38,514 bases of DNA from JBCBZH01 sp039815415 (GTDB taxonomy: Bacteria > Bacteroidota > Rhodothermia > Rhodothermales > Rubricoccaceae): the NCBI GenBank assembly GCA_039815415.1, contig JBCBZH010000008.1:1-38514 (forward strand). The letters are read 5' to 3'. The notes beneath the pieces were generated by a model. That model had not been told where the DNA came from, did no database searches, and worked only from the letters and a program-made list of their open reading frames with translations. Positions 16,257 through 24,190 of this stretch are shown piece by piece. Both the position numbers and the translations under genes were made by a program. Positions within the stretch are counted from its first letter, which is position 1, and each line of letters opens with the position of its first letter.

Positions 16257-18797
16257 TTACCACGACAGCGACAGGCTCACCAGCGGCAGCGACGGCACCC
16301 CGCGCGGGTCCGACACCAGCGGCCCGGCAGTGCCCACCACCGGAGGCGCCAGCCCGTCGGTCATCGAGGGCCATGCGGTGGCCTGTGCCAGCACGTCCCA
16401 ACGCAGCCCCGCCGTGTGGAACCGTGCGCCCACGGCGAGGCTCGCCCGCCCCTCGATGGGCGCCCGCGTCCCGTCCTCGCGCGCCAGCCCGGACTCCAGA
16501 TCCACACGCCCAGCAACCGAGAACCGGGGGCCACGCCGCTCGGCGAGCAGGCCCACCACCACCGGGCGGTCGTAGCGGCTGGGGTGCCACGCGGCCTCGG
16601 GCTGGCGAACCGGCCGCACCTGTGCCTGCGCGAGGGCTCCGCTGAGCCCGAAGGTCCACGCGTCCCGGCGGAGACGGGCCGCCAGCTCGGCGCCCATCGC
16701 ATCGCCGTCGTGCACCGCGAAGCCGCGCAGCACATCCGCCAGCTCGACGCCCGGCTCGCGGCGGGACCGCTCCACCGGCTCCAGTAGCCCCGTGGAGAAC
16801 CGGCGGTAGAGGTCGACGCTGAACGCAAGCGGGCTGGAGATCGCCCACTCGGCGCCCACGCCCACCTGCCACGCCGAGGCCAGCGGCACGTCGCGCCCGG
16901 CCAGGAGCCACCGCGCCGCTACGATGTCGTAGCGGTCGCCCACGCGCCCACGGAGGCGCTGCACGGCCTGCGTCTGGCGGCTGATGCCCGCCCGCACGTT
17001 CAGATCCGTCCGGGGCGACCAGCGGGCGTGGACCCGTGGGCTGATGGCCGTGATGGAGGGCTGGCCGTCGCGCACGAACAGCTCAGCTCGGAGCCCTGGC
17101 TGGACCTCCCAGATCTCGCCCATACGGATCGTCCCCATGCCGTACGCAGCCACCTCTGCGCCAGTCTGAAGGCTGGAAATGGCCGGGCGGGTCCCGCTTA
17201 CGGCGGAGCCATCCACCCGGCGCTGCGCGATCTGGACGCCGCCCCGCACCTGTCGCTCGAGCGAAACGAATTGGTCGAAGTCAAGCGTGGCACCATGCTC
17301 CACGAGGGTCTGCTCAGCCCGCGCCAGCGCGTTGGCCCGCCGCTGCTCGTCTCCGCCATGGCCGGTCCGGTAGAGCGTCGCGCTGGCGAAGGTCCGGGAG
17401 CCGACGAGGCTCTGCATCCGCGCCGAGACTGTGTGGGAGCGCCACCGATAGTCCAGCTCCGTCGGCGCCCGTTGGCCGCCGGGCTCTGGAGCGAGCTGAG
17501 GCAGCGTGGTCCGTACGCGGTCGCCACCGAACGTGCCTCCGACATCGAGGCGGGTGTGGCGCCCGAGCCGGAAGCTCAGCTTGGCCTCGGCATCGCTAAA
17601 CCGCAAATCGGGCTCGCTGCCGAAGCGTCCGCCCATCGGATCGAGCACGTAGGCCCCGCCTTCTTCGCGGAGTTGAGGGGCCACAAGCAATCCGAGCGTC
17701 GAGTGGCGCAGGCCCACATGAAGGCCCACATTCTCCGAAAGGACCACGTCGCCGATGGCTCGCGCCGCGATGGGGCCGATGGCCGCCGTGCCACTGGTGT
17801 CGCCCGCCAGCGCGCTGGTGGTCTCCACATCCAGAACCGCCGCCAGCCCGCCGCCGAGTGCGGCCGGGAGCGAGCCCCGATGGAAACGGACCCGCGCGAG
17901 GGCCTCGGGCTGGAACGCCGAGAACGTCCCGAAGGCGTGCCACGGCCCGTAGAGCGGAACGCCATCACGGACGTAGCGGGTCTGATGCGGGTCCGCGCCC
18001 CGGACGACCAGCGCTCCGCTGGCACCGCCAGTGCGCGAGAGGCCTGGAAGCCACGAGAGTGTCGCCACGAGGTCGCCTTCCGCCAGCGCGTAGGGAATGG
18101 CCGCCGCCTGCTGCGCCCCGAAGTCTGTGGTCCCTGGCGTTGGCCCCACCACCTCCGGCCCCGCTCCTACGTTTACGGGATTGGACGCGATGGGCTCTGA
18201 GAACAATCGGATGGTCGGCGGAAGCTGCGGCGAATCCGGGAACACATCCAGACGCAAATCCGCCGCCCGGTAGCCGACGTGGCTGATACGAACGGCATAC
18301 TCACCTGTCGGCAGCGACGGGACAGCGAACGAGCCATCGGCCTTCACGATGTCGCCAAGTGCGAGATCCACCAGCCAGACATGCGCGCCCACGAGCGGCT
18401 CATCGGTCGAAGCATCCACGACCCGCCCTTCCAGGGTTCCGGTGAACGCATCCGGCTCCTCATCGCCGATGGCCACATTCAGGGGTTCGCGGATCAGCAC
18501 GTACTGCCCGGCCCGGATGCGCTCGGCACGCACACCGGTGCCACGGAGCATCTTGCGAACGGCCGATTCCACGTCACCGCCAGGGCTGTATCGCCCGCTG
18601 ACGCGCACATCCCGAACCAGCCGCAGCGCAAACACAAACTCGACGCCTGTCTTGTCGGTCAGGTCTCCAAGTACTTCAGGCAGTGGGGCGTCCGCCCAGA
18701 CGACATCGGCCACCGTCTGCGCGTCTGCCGCCCGCAGGTCTCCCAGCACCGTGACCAGCACGGCCCCGAGGAGCACGGCGAACGACCGAAAGCGCAT
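16257..18797 (-). CDS. TonB-dependent receptor with STN signalling domain (FecA-like transducer)
   Basis: An 846-residue outer-membrane receptor. Order of parts: signal peptide (1-27, ending ADAQ); STN domain (about 38-105, LPEVLGDLTDKTGVEFVFAL ... ERIRAGQYVLI), which in FecA-type transducers contacts FecR in the periplasm; carboxypeptidase-regulatory-like beta domain (about 120-200, LEGRVVDASTDEPLVGAHVWL, VGYRAADLRL); plug (about 225-330, GALVVRGADPHQTRYVRDGVPLYGP); and a 22-strand-type barrel ending in a C-terminal aromatic residue (LSLSW). It would import an unknown ligand with TonB energy and signal through FecR. It is the third gene of the sigma-FecR-receptor operon, 61 bases after FecR. 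Two motif copies lie near the C-terminal coding end (16681, 16738). Confidence 0.9.
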   Translation of the reverse strand: MRFRSFAVLLGAVLVTVLGDLRAADAQTVADVVWADAPLPEVLGDLTDKTGVEFVFALRLVRDVRVSGRYSPGGDVESAVRKMLRGTGVRAERIRAGQYVLIREPLNVAIGDEEPDAFTGTLEGRVVDASTDEPLVGAHVWLVDLALGDIVKADGSFAVPSLPTGEYAVRISHVGYRAADLRLDVFPDSPQLPPTIRLFSEPIASNPVNVGAGPEVVGPTPGTTDFGAQQAAAIPYALAEGDLVATLSWLPGLSRTGGASGALVVRGADPHQTRYVRDGVPLYGPWHAFGTFSAFQPEALARVRFHRGSLPAALGGGLAAVLDVETTSALAGDTSGTAAIGPIAARAIGDVVLSENVGLHVGLRHSTLGLLVAPQLREEGGAYVLDPMGGRFGSEPDLRFSDAEAKLSFRLGRHTRLDVGGTFGGDRVRTTLPQLAPEPGGQRAPTELDYRWRSHTVSARMQSLVGSRTFASATLYRTGHGGDEQRRANALARAEQTLVEHGATLDFDQFVSLERQVRGGVQIAQRRVDGSAVSGTRPAISSLQTGAEVAAYGMGTIRMGEIWEVQPGLRAELFVRDGQPSITAISPRVHARWSPRTDLNVRAGISRQTQAVQRLRGRVGDRYDIVAARWLLAGRDVPLASAWQVGVGAEWAISSPLAFSVDLYRRFSTGLLEPVERSRREPGVELADVLRGFAVHDGDAMGAELAARLRRDAWTFGLSGALAQAQVRPVRQPEAAWHPSRYDRPVVVGLLAERRGPRFSVAGRVDLESGLAREDGTRAPIEGRASLAVGARFHTAGLRWDVLAQATAWPSMTDGLAPPVVGTAGPLVSDPRGVPSLPLVSLSLSW

Positions 18798-18858
18798 AGA
18801 CGCGAGAGTGTGGACCCGGATGAACGAGCGGAGGGCACAGAGTAGCGCGCCCGCCCGG

Positions 18859-20079
18859 TCAGCGTCCCATTGTCAGGCGATATGCGGTCGAATCAGAGGT
18901 CTCGACGTTGGCTCCAAGCGCCAGCGCGAGCACATTCAGCGCCTCATAGGCCGTCGTCTCCTGGTCGAACCGGCCGGCCACGAGCTCGTCCATCAGCGCA
19001 TCATCCACGGCAACGGAGACGCCAAACTGCGTTCCGATGCGTTCGGCGACAGCTCCGGCAGGGCCGGATGTGGGAACCGCCCCCGTCCACGCCAGCACGT
19101 TGGCGCGCGTGGTGGGCTCCGGCGCCGAGGGCGCATCGGCGGCGAGGACGCGGCTGGACTGGCCCGGCTGGAGCCGAACGGCCGCGTCGGGCTGGCGACG
19201 GGGGGCGAGCGAAACCGAACCGGCGACGAGCGCCACTTCAGTTTGCACCTCGCTCGCCTCCACGCCGAACGTGGTCCCGAGCACCGTGATGTCTGCGTTT
19301 GCCGTCTGGAGACGGAACGGAGCATCGGCGTCTGGGACGATCTGGAAGAGGGCCGATCCGGTCTTCAGCCGAGCCTGCCGGGAATCGCGGTCGGCCGTCG
19401 GCACCATGAGCACGGCCCCCGCTGCCAGGTTGGCCACGGATCCGTCCGGCATCACCACCGACCGGTCGGCTTCGGCCACGATCTGGTCGAAGCCCGCATC
19501 GCGCTGGATCAGCCACGTCGAGAGCGCGGCGAACGTGACCAGGACGGCAACGGCTGCCGTACGCCAGATCCACCGCGACGCCCGACGCGACGCGGGCACC
19601 GGCGGACGCACGGCCATCTCCCGGTCGCCAGCTCGACGGGGCCGCTCTTCGGGCTGGCGACGGGCAAGCGCAGGGGCCTCGGCAGCCGCCGTGTCAGCAA
19701 CCGCCCCCTCGGCCCACGCCGCCTCGAAGGCGTCGCGGTCGGCCCGGATGCGACGGACGGCTGCCACAAGCGCCGGGTGGCGGTCCAACGCCGTCTGGAG
19801 GTCTGCTGCCTCGAGCTGGCGATGCTCGTCGGCACGCAGCACGTCCTCTTGGTCCGCCAGCGCGTGGAGCACCAGAAGCGTGCGATCTGGGAGGCTCTCG
19901 GAGAGCGTCCGGCGCACGTCGGCGCGGAGGCTGCGCCAGGACTGGAAGGCCGTCGCCAGCTCGGGGTCGGCGCGGAGCGCGTCCAGGAGCACGGCGCGGT
20001 CGTCCGGGGGGAGGGTGTCGTACAGGGCGAGGGCGTCGTCCTGGGGCGGAGGTCCGGTGCGGTCGGTGAAGTCACGCAT
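18859..20079 (-). CDS. FecR-family anti-sigma regulator
   Basis: A 406-residue single-pass inner-membrane protein. The cytoplasmic N-terminus (1-168) has a helical anti-sigma part and a Pro/Arg-rich linker. The transmembrane helix is about 172-191 (TAAVAVLVTFAALSTWLIQ). The periplasmic FecR domain (about 200-295) shows VVMPDGSVANLAAGAVL, FRLQTANADITVLGTTFGV and VALVAGSVSL. The C-terminal STN-like domain (about 330-400, GTQFGVSVAVDDALMDELVAGRFDQET) is typical of Bacteroidota FecR. It should hold the ECF sigma factor inactive until the receptor is occupied. The ATG lies five bases past the sigma stop, so the two are translationally close. Three motif copies fall in the cytoplasmic half or linker (19627, 19812, 19955). 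Confidence 0.92.
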   Translation of the reverse strand: MRDFTDRTGPPPQDDALALYDTLPPDDRAVLLDALRADPELATAFQSWRSLRADVRRTLSESLPDRTLLVLHALADQEDVLRADEHRQLEAADLQTALDRHPALVAAVRRIRADRDAFEAAWAEGAVADTAAAEAPALARRQPEERPRRAGDREMAVRPPVPASRRASRWIWRTAAVAVLVTFAALSTWLIQRDAGFDQIVAEADRSVVMPDGSVANLAAGAVLMVPTADRDSRQARLKTGSALFQIVPDADAPFRLQTANADITVLGTTFGVEASEVQTEVALVAGSVSLAPRRQPDAAVRLQPGQSSRVLAADAPSAPEPTTRANVLAWTGAVPTSGPAGAVAERIGTQFGVSVAVDDALMDELVAGRFDQETTAYEALNVLALALGANVETSDSTAYRLTMGR

Positions 20080-20084
20080 GGGAA

Positions 20085-20636
20085 TCAGGACAGGGTGAGC
20101 GCGAGGAGGATCGCAGTAGCGGTAGAAAGCACGGCTCGGAGGCGAGCGAAGGCACGCTTGACTTGCATCTTGACGGCAGCCTCAGTGGTACCAAGGGTAT
20201 CGGCGATGTCCGCGTAGGGATAGCCGAGTTCACGAAGCTCGAGGATCTGTCGGGCGTGGTCGGTCAGGGTGTCGAGGGCTCGATCGAGGTCGATGCGGAG
20301 TCCGGCATCGTCCGGGCCCACGCTTCCGGGAGTCGGGAGGTCGGGGTCGAAGAGGGCCTCACGGGCGGAGTAACGGCCTCGGTAGTGGTCCTGCAGTTCG
20401 AAAAGCGCCGCTTTCATGGCGAAGGCTTTCAAGCGTGCCGGGTTTTCGAGGGCTTCGAGGCCGCGGTGGATGCGGATGAGGGTGTTCTGGATGAGGTCGT
20501 CCACGATCGCCACTCGGCCGAGACGGCTGAGAAAAAAGGATCGCAGAATGGGCTCGATGGTCGTCAGCAGGCGCGTCCGTGCCTGTTCATCGCCCGATTG
20601 GGCCAAGGAGACGGAGGCGGGGTCGAACGCGTGCAT
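20085..20636 (-). CDS. ECF-type RNA polymerase sigma factor with hydrophobic tail
   Basis: A 183-residue ECF sigma factor. Region 2 spans about residues 20-90 (VAIVDDLIQNTLIRIHRGLE, the DD-x-Q core). Region 4 spans about 112-168, with the helix-turn-helix ELRELGYPYADIADTLGTTEAAVKMQVKRAFARLR. After the end of region 4 come about 15 extra, almost wholly hydrophobic residues (AVLSTATAILLALTLS) that ordinary ECF factors lack. The gene heads the operon with FecR and the STN receptor. By family rule it would be released by FecR and direct transcription of the receptor and perhaps other genes. Its leader is C/T-rich (GCCCGACCCTC). Confidence 0.9.
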   Translation of the reverse strand: MHAFDPASVSLAQSGDEQARTRLLTTIEPILRSFFLSRLGRVAIVDDLIQNTLIRIHRGLEALENPARLKAFAMKAALFELQDHYRGRYSAREALFDPDLPTPGSVGPDDAGLRIDLDRALDTLTDHARQILELRELGYPYADIADTLGTTEAAVKMQVKRAFARLRAVLSTATAILLALTLS

Positions 20637-20931
20637 GAGGGTCGGGCACGGATGTAGCCGCGTGGCGGATCGCGCAGGTCACATCCTATGAGCAGAGCCA
20701 GAATGAACCGCCAAGGTGGAACCGAAGGAGGACATTGGGCAAGCGCTTGCGCACGATTCGTAGCCTCTTGCCCCACGGACTGCCATCGGACGCGATGACC
20801 TGTACTGCACCGGAGTCACGTATAGAAAAGGGCACAGGCTTCCATCACAGCCACCTGCTTCTGTCGCGAACGCGTCTGTTGTGCCGACCTTCCCTCCACC
20901 CTCTGCCCAGACCCGTCCGCGTTTCCGGTCC
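20637..20931. promoter_or_regulatory. Divergent regulatory region between sigma-FecR-receptor and kinase operons
   Basis: A 295-base region with no credible gene separates two divergent operons and must hold both promoters. It contains one perfect 12-bp palindrome, GCAAGCGCTTGC (20739-20750). Its AAGCGCTT centre resembles LacI-family operators, but no LacI-type gene is nearby. It is one of the few long intergenic regions with no uptake-like motif. I cannot assign -35/-10 elements with confidence. Confidence 0.4.
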
Positions 20932-23040
20932 ATGAGCGACGACCATACCGCCGAATACACTCCACCTCAGAAGCCGACCGATCCACTCATCGGCAAGAGG
21001 GTTGGCGAGTACCTCGTTCGCTCCGTGCTCGGCCGCGGCGGTATGGGGACCGTCTACCGCGCCGACGACACCGCCCTCGGCATCCCCGTCGCACTCAAGG
21101 CCATCGCCCCCAACATGGCCGCCGACGAGGCCTTCGTCCGACGATTCCGCACCGAGGCACGCGCCATGGCACGCGTCGCCAGCCCGCACATCGTCCGCGT
21201 GATGGCCCTGCGAGAGGTCGAGACCGCACCCGGCGTCACGGGTCTGTTCATCGTCATGGAGTTCGTCGACGGCGGCGACCTCCACGCCCGCATGGCCCAC
21301 GGACCCATCCCCTGGACCGAGCTCTGGCCGCTCTTGCGCCAGATGCTGCTCGGGTTGGAAGCCGCCCACGCCGTCGGCGTCATCCACCGCGACATCAAGC
21401 CCCGCAACGTGCTCTTGACCAAGCCCGTCTCGGGACCCTCCGGCGACGCCGGGCCGGTGGTGAAGCTGACCGACTTCGGGCTGGCGAGGCTCTCCGACGG
21501 CGATGCGACACGCACGCAGGCCGTGGCCGGGACGCTGGCCTACATGTCGCCCGAGCAGGTGCGCTCGCTGCCGACGCTCGACCACCGCAGCGACCTGTTC
21601 TCGCTGGGGCTGACGGCGTACGAGGCGCTGGCCGGGCGGTTGCCGTTCGAGCGCGACGGGGGCGAGTTCACGGTGATGCGAGCAATCGTGGAGGAGTCGT
21701 TTCCTCCGCCGACGGCGTTCCGGGGGGAGATTCCGTCGGCGGTGGCGGCGGCGCTGATGCGGAGCTTGGCGAAGGATGCGGATCAGCGGTACCAGTCGGC
21801 GGAGGAGATGCGGGAGGCACTCGCTGCCGCCGGTGACGACCTGACCCCCACCCTCACGCGAGTTCCTGGACGCTCTCGCCTGAAGAAAACCGCCAGCTCG
21901 AGGCCAGAGCAGACCGAGAAGGAGTCCGGCGGGCCTGTCGTATCCGAGAGGTCGCTTCCCCTCGCGCTTCTCGCCCTGGGCGGGCTGGCGATTGCGATGC
22001 TCGTCGGCGGGGTGTACTGGTTTACGCGCCCGGCCACCCTGGAGCCGGCTATGGAAGACGGGGTGAGCTACTTCCTGGATGGTGAGCCTTGGGACGCAAG
22101 CATGGAAGTAGACCCCGGCACACACGAGGTCCGCTGCCTCGCTGGCGATATCTCAGCCACGACGGAGATCGAGGTCGCGCGCAGACAGACGCGTCGCGTG
22201 AGCTGCTTCCAGCATGACCAAGCCATTGATGTGTCGGCCTTCTGGGACGGCTCCGTGACCGATGCCATCGTGCTGGTCAATGGAACCGACACCACGGCGG
22301 TGCCTGCGCGCCTCTCGCTCCCAACAGGCCGCCATGTGCTCCGAATCCAGTCCGCACAGGCCGGACGCATCGACAGCACGGTCACGGTAGACGTGCGCCC
22401 CACCTTCGATCCGGAGCCACCGGCCCCTCTGGCCGTAGCCGTTCGAGCTGGCGAGGACCCCACTCCTGTCGCATCCGGCCAAACCGGAAACCCGGCGAAC
22501 ACAACGCTTCCTCCACCCATCATCACGCCGCCGCCCACACGCCCTATCGACCCACCTACATCGGGCTCATCCGATCCGCCGCCCACGACTCCTCAGGTGG
22601 GCTCCATTGACGCAGTCGTCCCGGCTGGCGTGACGCTTTCCGTGGACGGTTCCAGTATCTCTAGTGGAAGCCGAGACCTCCGCCCGGGCACGTATGAGGC
22701 CCGCTGCTCGGCAGGCTCGCTCTCTTCAACCACTCGCGTGACGGTGACCGCTGGGCAACGCACACCCATCCAGTGCTATACCCCGACCCAAGCTGTCCGC
22801 ATCAGCGTCACGTCCACCGATGCCGAAAGCCCATGGATGAGCGTCGTGGTCAATGGCGAGGCCCTGGGCCAGACGCCTACGCAGGTCACGCTCCCCGTCG
22901 GGCGCCACTCTGTATTCGTGCGGCGCCGAGGCTACGAAGTCATCGGCGAGGACATGCGGACCATCGACGTCCCACCGAGCTTCTCGCCCAACCCGCCGGC
23001 TCCAGTCCCTCTCTCGTTCCAGGTTCGCTCGGCACAGTAG
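20932..23040 (+). CDS. Transmembrane Ser/Thr protein kinase with PEGA-like extracytoplasmic region
   Basis: A 702-residue Hanks-type kinase; the start chosen is the ATG at 20932 after TTTCCGGTCC. The kinase domain is about 23-305: Gly loop GRGGMG (34-39), catalytic Lys56, HRDIKPRN (Asp154), DFG (181-183), SPEQ in place of APE (206-209). A linker with a motif copy (TASSRPEQ) leads to one transmembrane helix (about 342-364). The outer part has two PEGA-like repeats (VSYFLDGEPWDASMEVDPGTHEVRC..., and VVVNGEALGQTPTQVTLPVGRHSVFVRRRGYEV near the C-terminus) separated by a Pro/Thr-rich stretch. PEGA domains often bind envelope polymers or proteins, so it may sense the envelope and phosphorylate cytosolic targets. 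It heads a five-gene operon. Confidence 0.92.
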   Translation: MSDDHTAEYTPPQKPTDPLIGKRVGEYLVRSVLGRGGMGTVYRADDTALGIPVALKAIAPNMAADEAFVRRFRTEARAMARVASPHIVRVMALREVETAPGVTGLFIVMEFVDGGDLHARMAHGPIPWTELWPLLRQMLLGLEAAHAVGVIHRDIKPRNVLLTKPVSGPSGDAGPVVKLTDFGLARLSDGDATRTQAVAGTLAYMSPEQVRSLPTLDHRSDLFSLGLTAYEALAGRLPFERDGGEFTVMRAIVEESFPPPTAFRGEIPSAVAAALMRSLAKDADQRYQSAEEMREALAAAGDDLTPTLTRVPGRSRLKKTASSRPEQTEKESGGPVVSERSLPLALLALGGLAIAMLVGGVYWFTRPATLEPAMEDGVSYFLDGEPWDASMEVDPGTHEVRCLAGDISATTEIEVARRQTRRVSCFQHDQAIDVSAFWDGSVTDAIVLVNGTDTTAVPARLSLPTGRHVLRIQSAQAGRIDSTVTVDVRPTFDPEPPAPLAVAVRAGEDPTPVASGQTGNPANTTLPPPIITPPPTRPIDPPTSGSSDPPPTTPQVGSIDAVVPAGVTLSVDGSSISSGSRDLRPGTYEARCSAGSLSSTTRVTVTAGQRTPIQCYTPTQAVRISVTSTDAESPWMSVVVNGEALGQTPTQVTLPVGRHSVFVRRRGYEVIGEDMRTIDVPPSFSPNPPAPVPLSFQVRSAQ

Positions 23041-23065
23041 GTCCTCTGACCAGCCACTTCTCGTC

Positions 23066-24190
23066 ATGAATTCCCTTCACGTCTTTCGAGCTGTTGCGAC
23101 CAGCGGGATCCTTGCGATCGCGTTGACGGCGTGCGGCGGATCCGGTGGTGCCGCAACCTCCCCAGATCTGGTTGCCTGCCAGGCCTCATCTACAACCCCG
23201 ATTGCCACCCTCCCGGCGCCAGATCCACCCCGAACAGAGCCAAGCTTCAGCAGTCTACGTGGCCAGAACCCGGCGCTCGATGCCGCTGTGACAGCCTACA
23301 ACGAGGCCCGCTTCGACGAGGCGGCGCCTCAGTTCGATGCGGTTGCACGTGCCGCCACCACCACGGCCACCCAGCGCCGCGTGGCCCTTCGGATGCTCGG
23401 CCGAACGCGGCTGGCTCTCGGAGACCGCCCGGGCGCAGCCGACGCCCTGCGGCGACTGGTCGACAACGAGCCTCCGCTCGTTCGGCTCGACCCGGACGTT
23501 GAACCCCTGGCCCTGCTGGAAACCTTCTACGAGGTCCGCCATGCCAAGGATGGCTCGTATGCGGTCTCTACCGACCGAGGCCGCACTCTCGCCATCGCGG
23601 ACTTCACCAACGGCTCCATTACGGACTTCCAGGACGTAGATCCCCTGCGCCTCGGCTTCGCGTCCCTGATGATCGACCGGATGCGAGGCTCCACAGACCT
23701 CGAGCTGGTGGAGCGCGTCCGGCTCCAGTGGCTCCTCGACGAACAGAACCTGGGCGCTGGCGAGGACGCCGGACGACAGGCTGGACGCCTCCTCGGAGCC
23801 GATCAGGTCGTCTTCGGGACGTACATCAAGAACGGAGCGAACATGCTCCTCACGGCTCGCGTGGTCGATGTCGAGACCGGTCGCATCCTGCTCGGCGAAC
23901 GTGTGGAAGGCCGAGCCGACCAGTTCGATGCCCTCGTCTCTTGCCTTACCCAGAAGGTTGCCGGCGCCGTGGATGCTCGGCTGCCAGCCCAAACGTCGGC
24001 GATTGCTCAGGCCCCCAGCTCGTTGGATGCCATGCTCGCCTACGCGAGAGGCCTCGCGCTGGAGGAAACGGAGGATTACGGCGGCGCCCTTCAGCAGTAC
24101 CAGATGGCGCTGCAGCTGGACCCGGATTATGAGCCTGCCCAACTTCGCATGGATGAAGGCGTGATTCCTCTCGTTGCGGCGAACAACTGA
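23066..24190 (+). CDS. CsgG-like lipoprotein with TPR segments
   Basis: A 374-residue lipoprotein starting at the ATG at 23066 (an upstream in-frame stretch overlaps the kinase gene). The lipobox is LTAC (Cys23). An N-terminal helical part (about 65-140, AAVTAYNEARFDEAAPQFDAVARAA, RMLGRTRLALGDRPGAADALRRLV) reads like TPR repeats. The middle (about 165-300) has a CsgG/FlgO-like pattern: TLAIADFTNGSITD, DLELVERVRLQWLLDEQNLG, AGRLLGADQVVFGTYIKN, ARVVDVETGRILLGERVEG. A final TPR unit follows (ALQQYQMALQLDPDYEPAQ). CsgG-type domains form outer-membrane pores or assembly factors; here the role is unknown. It lies 25 bases after the kinase, and its TGA overlaps the next ATG by one base, implying coupled translation. 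Confidence 0.8.
   Translation: MNSLHVFRAVATSGILAIALTACGGSGGAATSPDLVACQASSTTPIATLPAPDPPRTEPSFSSLRGQNPALDAAVTAYNEARFDEAAPQFDAVARAATTTATQRRVALRMLGRTRLALGDRPGAADALRRLVDNEPPLVRLDPDVEPLALLETFYEVRHAKDGSYAVSTDRGRTLAIADFTNGSITDFQDVDPLRLGFASLMIDRMRGSTDLELVERVRLQWLLDEQNLGAGEDAGRQAGRLLGADQVVFGTYIKNGANMLLTARVVDVETGRILLGERVEGRADQFDALVSCLTQKVAGAVDARLPAQTSAIAQAPSSLDAMLAYARGLALEETEDYGGALQQYQMALQLDPDYEPAQLRMDEGVIPLVAANN

Noticed and set aside
18349..20217. 622-residue plus-strand open frame across FecR
   Set aside because: Ser/Arg-rich shadow spanning three genes of the sigma-FecR-receptor operon, each of which has a family match on the minus strand.
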